Assembly (NCBI GenBank): GCA_016987375.1
Contig: PJRA01000473.1
Coordinates: 541,000-560,087, forward strand
Source: Brachionus koreanus
Taxonomy: Eukaryota > Rotifera > Eurotatoria > Ploima > Brachionidae
Direction: 5' to 3'
DNA: 19,088 bases
Both the position numbers and the translations under genes were made by a program. The notes under the pieces were generated by a model. It saw only the letters and a list, made by a program, of their open reading frames with translations, ran no database searches and had not been told where the DNA came from. Shown here piece after piece: positions 16,366 through 19,088 of the stretch. How positions within the stretch are numbered: position 1 is the first letter of the stretch; every line of letters starts with the position of its first letter.

Positions 16366-16491
16366 TTATGCTAGCTTGAGCTTCATTTTTATAATGGCAA
16401 CCCGATTTTTTTCATTGTTTATCCTAAATGCTGCTTTTTTGTTTGGGTATGCTTGTTCCACTACCCCTTTGCGGCTTTGTTTCACTCTTTG
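16366..16491 (-). pseudogene. unidentified coding fragment, 41 codons
   Basis: The minus strand reads QRVKQSRKGVVEQAYPNKKA followed by AFRINNEKNRVAIIKMKLKL, with TAA on both sides. The basic, varied composition differs from the hydrophobic plus-strand frame over the same bases (ATG at 16428), which looks like its shadow. In the same frame after the stop, KTKSTELIEHASISQIDDK continues. Probably a transposon relic; family not recognised. Confidence 0.3.
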
Positions 16492-16608
16492 TTAATTTGG
16501 ACTATTTGATTCAATTTCTTCGTCATACTATGGTAAATTTTCTACTATTAGAACTTGTCTTTTGGTGCTTTACAAACTTGTTATTCACAGTTTTAAGTCA
16601 CCTACTAA

Positions 16609-16664
16609 AAAAAAAATATTAAGTCATTAACTTAACCTAAGACTTGTGACTTAATATTTTTTTT
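16609..16664. repeat. perfect 18-bp inverted repeat, 20-nt loop
   Basis: AAAAAAAATATTAAGTCA (16609-16626) and its exact reverse complement at 16647-16664 enclose a 20-nt loop. Read on the plus strand it makes a stem ending in eight T. It lies just upstream of the LINE relic at 16754 and may be a remnant transposon end or a small hairpin. Confidence 0.6.
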
Positions 16665-16753
16665 ATACATTTTATTTTTCACCTAATAAATTGAAAATTG
16701 TGTAACGTGAATCTTGAAAAAGGACATTCTGACTCCGCCAACATGGAAATCAA

Positions 16754-17112
16754 CCAAACTGTACAACCCTGTAGTAAAAGCAACACTGATGCATGGAAGC
16801 GAATGTTGGGGGATGTGTGAATCTGACAAAAAAAGTCTGAAAATCTTCCATAATGGAAGCTTGCGAAAGATTCTGGGGATACACTGGCCTAAGACACTGT
16901 CGAATGCTAATTATACAAAAGAAAAAATTCAGAGCCTTTATGAAAAAAAATTGCAATGGCTTGGATTAGTACCAAGAATGAGAATACAAAAAAAAGCCCT
17001 TAAATGGACACCACAAGGACGAAGATAACTATCATGAAAGAGCACATCGAAATGGGATTGACATGGAGAGAAGCAAGGGTAAAGATTGACAAACGCGAAA
17101 GAAATTTTAAAA
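16754..17112 (+). pseudogene. LINE reverse transcriptase C-terminal relic
   Basis: Frame one: TKLYNPVVKATLMHGSECWG, then GSLRKILGIHWPKTLSNANY, then KKLQWLGLVPRM and ALKWTPQGRR, ending at a stop near 17026. The sequence continues in another frame as IEMGLTWREARVKIDKRERNF. The order LLYGSECW, RKILGIxW, LxWLGHVxRM, ALxWxPxGxR, LTWxEAxxxAxDRxRW is the well-known thumb and C-terminal part of a non-LTR reverse transcriptase. The usual GRPKTTW segment between the two frames is lost, and there is at least one frameshift. Same strand and possibly same family as the palm fragment at 8952-9200. Confidence 0.85.
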
Positions 17113-17137
17113 AGTTACATAAGCAAAAAAATAAACA

Positions 17138-17169
17138 TAAACGTCCGGAGCAGTTTTTAAACGTCCGGA
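17138..17169. repeat. 20-bp-spaced duplicate TAAACGTCCGGA
   Basis: TAAACGTCCGGA occurs at 17138-17149 and 17158-17169. The motif ACATAAA..CCGGAG..TTTT resembles the CACATAAAAACCGGAGAGG end of the MITE at 13968, and the piggyBac-like relic starts right after it. It could be the decayed end or subterminal repeats of that element. Confidence 0.5.
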
Positions 17170-17216
17170 AAATCAAATATAAAATTTTTCTTTTTTCAGG
17201 GGAGTCTTATTATTAA

Positions 17217-17660
17217 GAAGATGCCTTTGAATATAAAATAGATTTTTTTGAATGGTCACATTCAACAAATCAAGAATCTGATGATGAAACCTCTTGTGAT
17301 TGTTCTAATGTTGAACCACAAACATCTGGAGAACCTTTAGAAGTAGATAAAACATCAAAATCAAGTGTTATATGGGAAGAACAAAATGACGGTGACGGGA
17401 CAAAATTAATAAAAAAGATTTCTTTCAATTAAAACCTAATATAATTAAAAAGCTGTTCCAACAATGCTTTGTCATCCTTTTTGCAAACTATTGATATTTC
17501 AATGCTGAAAATGGTACTTGAATGCACAATTGCGTTTTCTCAGTCCATTGAGCGAAATATTTCATTTTCAAAAGAGGACATTCTTATTTTTATTGGAATA
17601 TTACTCAGTAGATGTGTTTTCTGGCCAAGGATCCCCGTAAGAGAAATGTGGTTAATAATA
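17217..17660 (+). pseudogene. piggyBac-like transposase relic (N-terminal part)
   Basis: An ATG-less frame 17217-17432 reads EDAFEYKIDFFEWSHSTNQE and then an acidic Cys/Ser tract. After a frameshift, 17469-17660 reads FLQTIDISMLKMVLECTIAF, then SFSKEDILIFIGILLS and PRIPVREMWLI. The second part follows the start of the PGBD/piggyBac transposase fold: a helix with eTNxYa replaced by ECTIAFSQS, then s-x-x-E-x-x-x-F-x-G-I-x-L and P-x-x-x-x-W. The catalytic Asp residues are further downstream in the family and are not seen here. Stops and the frameshift make it dead. Family call rests on pattern, not on a search. Confidence 0.55.
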
Positions 17661-17731
17661 AACTAAAGACAACAGCTATTTTTCATAAAAGCTTTGAAAA
17701 AGGAGGATAAAACATCTTAACCTCGTTAAAT

Positions 17732-17842
17732 ATGAATGAAAATAAAATATTTATTTTAGGTAATAACTTGAGGTATAATCATAAGAAAGTCATAAATGAG
17801 TGTGCAGTTTTTGATTTTAAAGAGATAGCTAAAAAATCTTAA
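17732..17842 (+). other. short open frame, 36 codons, doubtful
   Basis: An ATG at 17732 opens MNENKIFILGNNLRYNHKKV and continues with INECAVFDFKEIAKKS to TAA. The composition is more protein-like than average, and an acceptor-like TTTTAG lies inside at 17759. It may be the tail of the transposon relic upstream or chance. It does not belong to the GST gene. Confidence 0.2.
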
Positions 17843-17991
17843 AAACTTTACTAAGCACAAATTTATTTGTTCAAATTTTCTTTTAATTTTATCATTTATT
17901 TTGCATAATTTTCAATTAAAAAAAAAAAAAAAAAGATTTTTACATTTAATATTTGCTAACTCATAGATAGCATTCAAAATTATTTTATAAG

Positions 17992-18000
17992 TATATATAA
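17992..18000 (+). promoter_or_regulatory. TATA-like box of the GST gene
   Basis: TATATATAA, 84 bp before the ATG at 18084. The distance is larger than for the other genes, implying a 5' leader of about 50-60 nt. Moderate support only, because of the AT-rich context. Confidence 0.35.
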
Positions 18001-18083
18001 CATAAAAAAAAAACAACTAAAATAAATAAATTAAAAATTAAACTAGAAAAAAAAATTCAAATTGAAAAAATTTAAAAAAAAAA

Positions 18084-19000
18084 ATGTCTGCAACTTTACA
18101 CTACTTTGATGGAAGAGGAAAAGCTGAAATAGTGAGATTAACAATGGTAGCGGCCAATGTTCCTGTATTTAATTTTAAGCTAAAAAAAATTTTTAAACCT
18201 ACTCTAAATTATTTGAAAGTTTTCTCAAGAAGTAATTAGAGAAAAGAAACAATTTGAGGATCTAAAAGCTCGTAAGTGAACTCTAAAAAAATATTTAATG
18301 AAAATTCATTAATTTGTGTTGCCAAAGAGGGAAAGCTTTTGTTTGGACAATTGCCTTTGGTAGAGTATGAAGGACAATTACTAGTACAATCGGGCTCCAC
18401 GGCTAGATATTTTGCTAGCAAAGGAAACATGCTTGGCTCGAGTGAAGAGGAAAAACTTAAGTAAAATAATAGAAAAATTTTTTGCTTAATCACTTTATTT
18501 AAATTCTAGAATTGATATACTTTTTGAGGGAACAAGAGATTTCAATGGAGCTTTTATGTCATATGGTTTTATTGGATTTAAAGAAGTGCTAGACAAAGCT
18601 AAAACTACAGCTGTGCCCAAATATTTGCCAGTTTACAATTCTGTAAAATGATTAAAATTGTTTAATTGTTTAGAAAATTTTGCAATTAAAGGTGCTAAAC
18701 AAAAATGGTTCTAATGGCTATTTGGTCGGATCAAATTTAAGTCTTGCTGACATTGGTCTGCTAGAAGTTGTTCTGACCATTGAAGAGCTTCTAGGTGAGG
18801 AAGAGCTTAAACCTTATCCAGAAATTCAAGTATTCTTTTGAATCAAGCAATTTCACAAATCTATTAATTCGTATTTCTTTAAGAATTTTCTTAAAACAAT
18901 GAGATCAAATGAGTCTATTTCAAAGTACTTGAATAGTGACAAGAGACCCAGAAAAAATGATGAGAAATATGTCAATGAAGTTAAGAGCGTTTTGTATTAA
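18084..19000 (+). CDS. glutathione S-transferase, alpha/sigma-like, six exons
   Basis: Exons 18084-18164, 18220-18271, 18328-18460, 18510-18642, 18692-18829 and 18884-19000, with five GT..AG introns of 49-56 bp. The phases fit and give 217 residues, the usual cytosolic GST length. The thioredoxin-like half holds Tyr7 (LHYFDGRGKAE, the catalytic Tyr position), cis-Pro54 in GQLPLVEYEG, and QSGST at 65-69, which binds the gamma-glutamyl part of glutathione. The helical half shows YLPVYNSVLNKNG, GYLVGSNLSLADIGL (the N-capping box region) and KYVNEVKSVLY at the end. It conjugates glutathione to electrophiles in the cytosol; class is uncertain. For intron 4, an earlier acceptor at 18673 would also keep frame but adds six residues unlike the family. 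AATAAA follows the stop. Confidence 0.93.
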
Positions 19001-19034
19001 GATAAAATTTTTTATTTAAGTTAAATACTAAAAT

Positions 19035-19040
19035 AATAAA
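19035..19040 (+). terminator. polyadenylation signal of the GST gene
   Basis: AATAAA begins 35 bp after the TAA stop. Plausible by position; such hexamers are frequent in AT-rich DNA. Confidence 0.45.
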
Positions 19041-19088
19041 TTTTTAAAAAAAAAATCTATATTTTTAAAATTACGGATCATTTCGGAA

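Noticed and set aside
16428..16622. Hydrophobic 64-codon plus-strand frame with an ATG, possible membrane peptide
   Set aside because: Its Leu/Phe-rich composition is what the complement of a Lys/Asn/Glu-rich minus-strand frame gives, and it runs into the A-run of the hairpin at 16609.
18236..18493. Minus-strand 85-codon frame over the GST gene
   Set aside because: Shadow of GST exons 2-3; no motif support.
18643..18673. A 31-bp intron in the GST gene
   Set aside because: An acceptor 18 bases further (18691) keeps the frame, gives a 49-bp intron like its neighbours and a protein that aligns with GSTs without an insertion.
1..19088. CRISPR arrays, bacterial operons, ribosome binding sites
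   Set aside because: No spaced direct repeats were seen; spliced genes, tRNA internal promoters and eukaryotic transposons show nuclear eukaryotic DNA.

Overview
The window looks like a piece of a very AT-rich animal nuclear genome. By eye G+C is well below a third; I did not count it. Genes are compact, with short GT..AG introns of about 47-62 bp (one of 235 bp). Each TATA-like box that can be seen sits a few tens of bases before an ATG. tRNAs end in Pol III T-runs, and there are decayed relics of several eukaryotic transposon classes. A rotifer of the Brachionus type would fit the base composition and intron size. That is inference, since no marker gene here fixes the taxon.

Layout. 1-300: a possible last exon of a gene that starts outside. 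466-745: a two-exon gene for a 75-residue secreted precursor with a KR site and a six-cysteine C-terminal peptide. 803-1026: a decayed divergent tRNA-Ser pair. 1189-1960: a MULE-like transposon with 88-bp inverted ends and a coding relic inside. 2463-2720: a small unidentified helical protein. 3522-4246 and 11106-12012 (both minus): two paralogous three-exon genes for a 205-residue SET/PR-type domain behind a signal peptide. 4616-5279: a second, unrelated MULE-type insertion with a 9-bp target duplication. 5739-6836 (minus): a short intronless cytochrome P450-like gene that keeps the heme cysteine but lacks other usual motifs. 7777-8063 and 12509-12795: two nearly identical 287-bp units, each a divergent pair of tRNA-Ser(UGA) genes. 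8640-10570: LINE relic and unassigned coding fragments. 13731-14196: a coding relic followed by a 229-bp piggyBac-type MITE. 14754-15430 (minus): a small two-exon DOMON protein with signal peptide and a GPI-like tail. 16144-17660: relics of two LINE types and of a piggyBac-like transposase. 18084-19000: a complete six-exon glutathione S-transferase gene.

The genes do not form a pathway. GST and P450 are both detoxification-type families, but nothing shows they act together. Four products (peptide, two SET proteins, DOMON protein) carry hydrophobic secretion-type N-termini. The points most worth a second look are the cysteine-rich peptide precursor, the secreted-looking SET pair, the palindromic tRNA-Ser units with an identical deletion in both arms of one copy, and the atypical P450. 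All gene models were spliced by eye and need transcript support.
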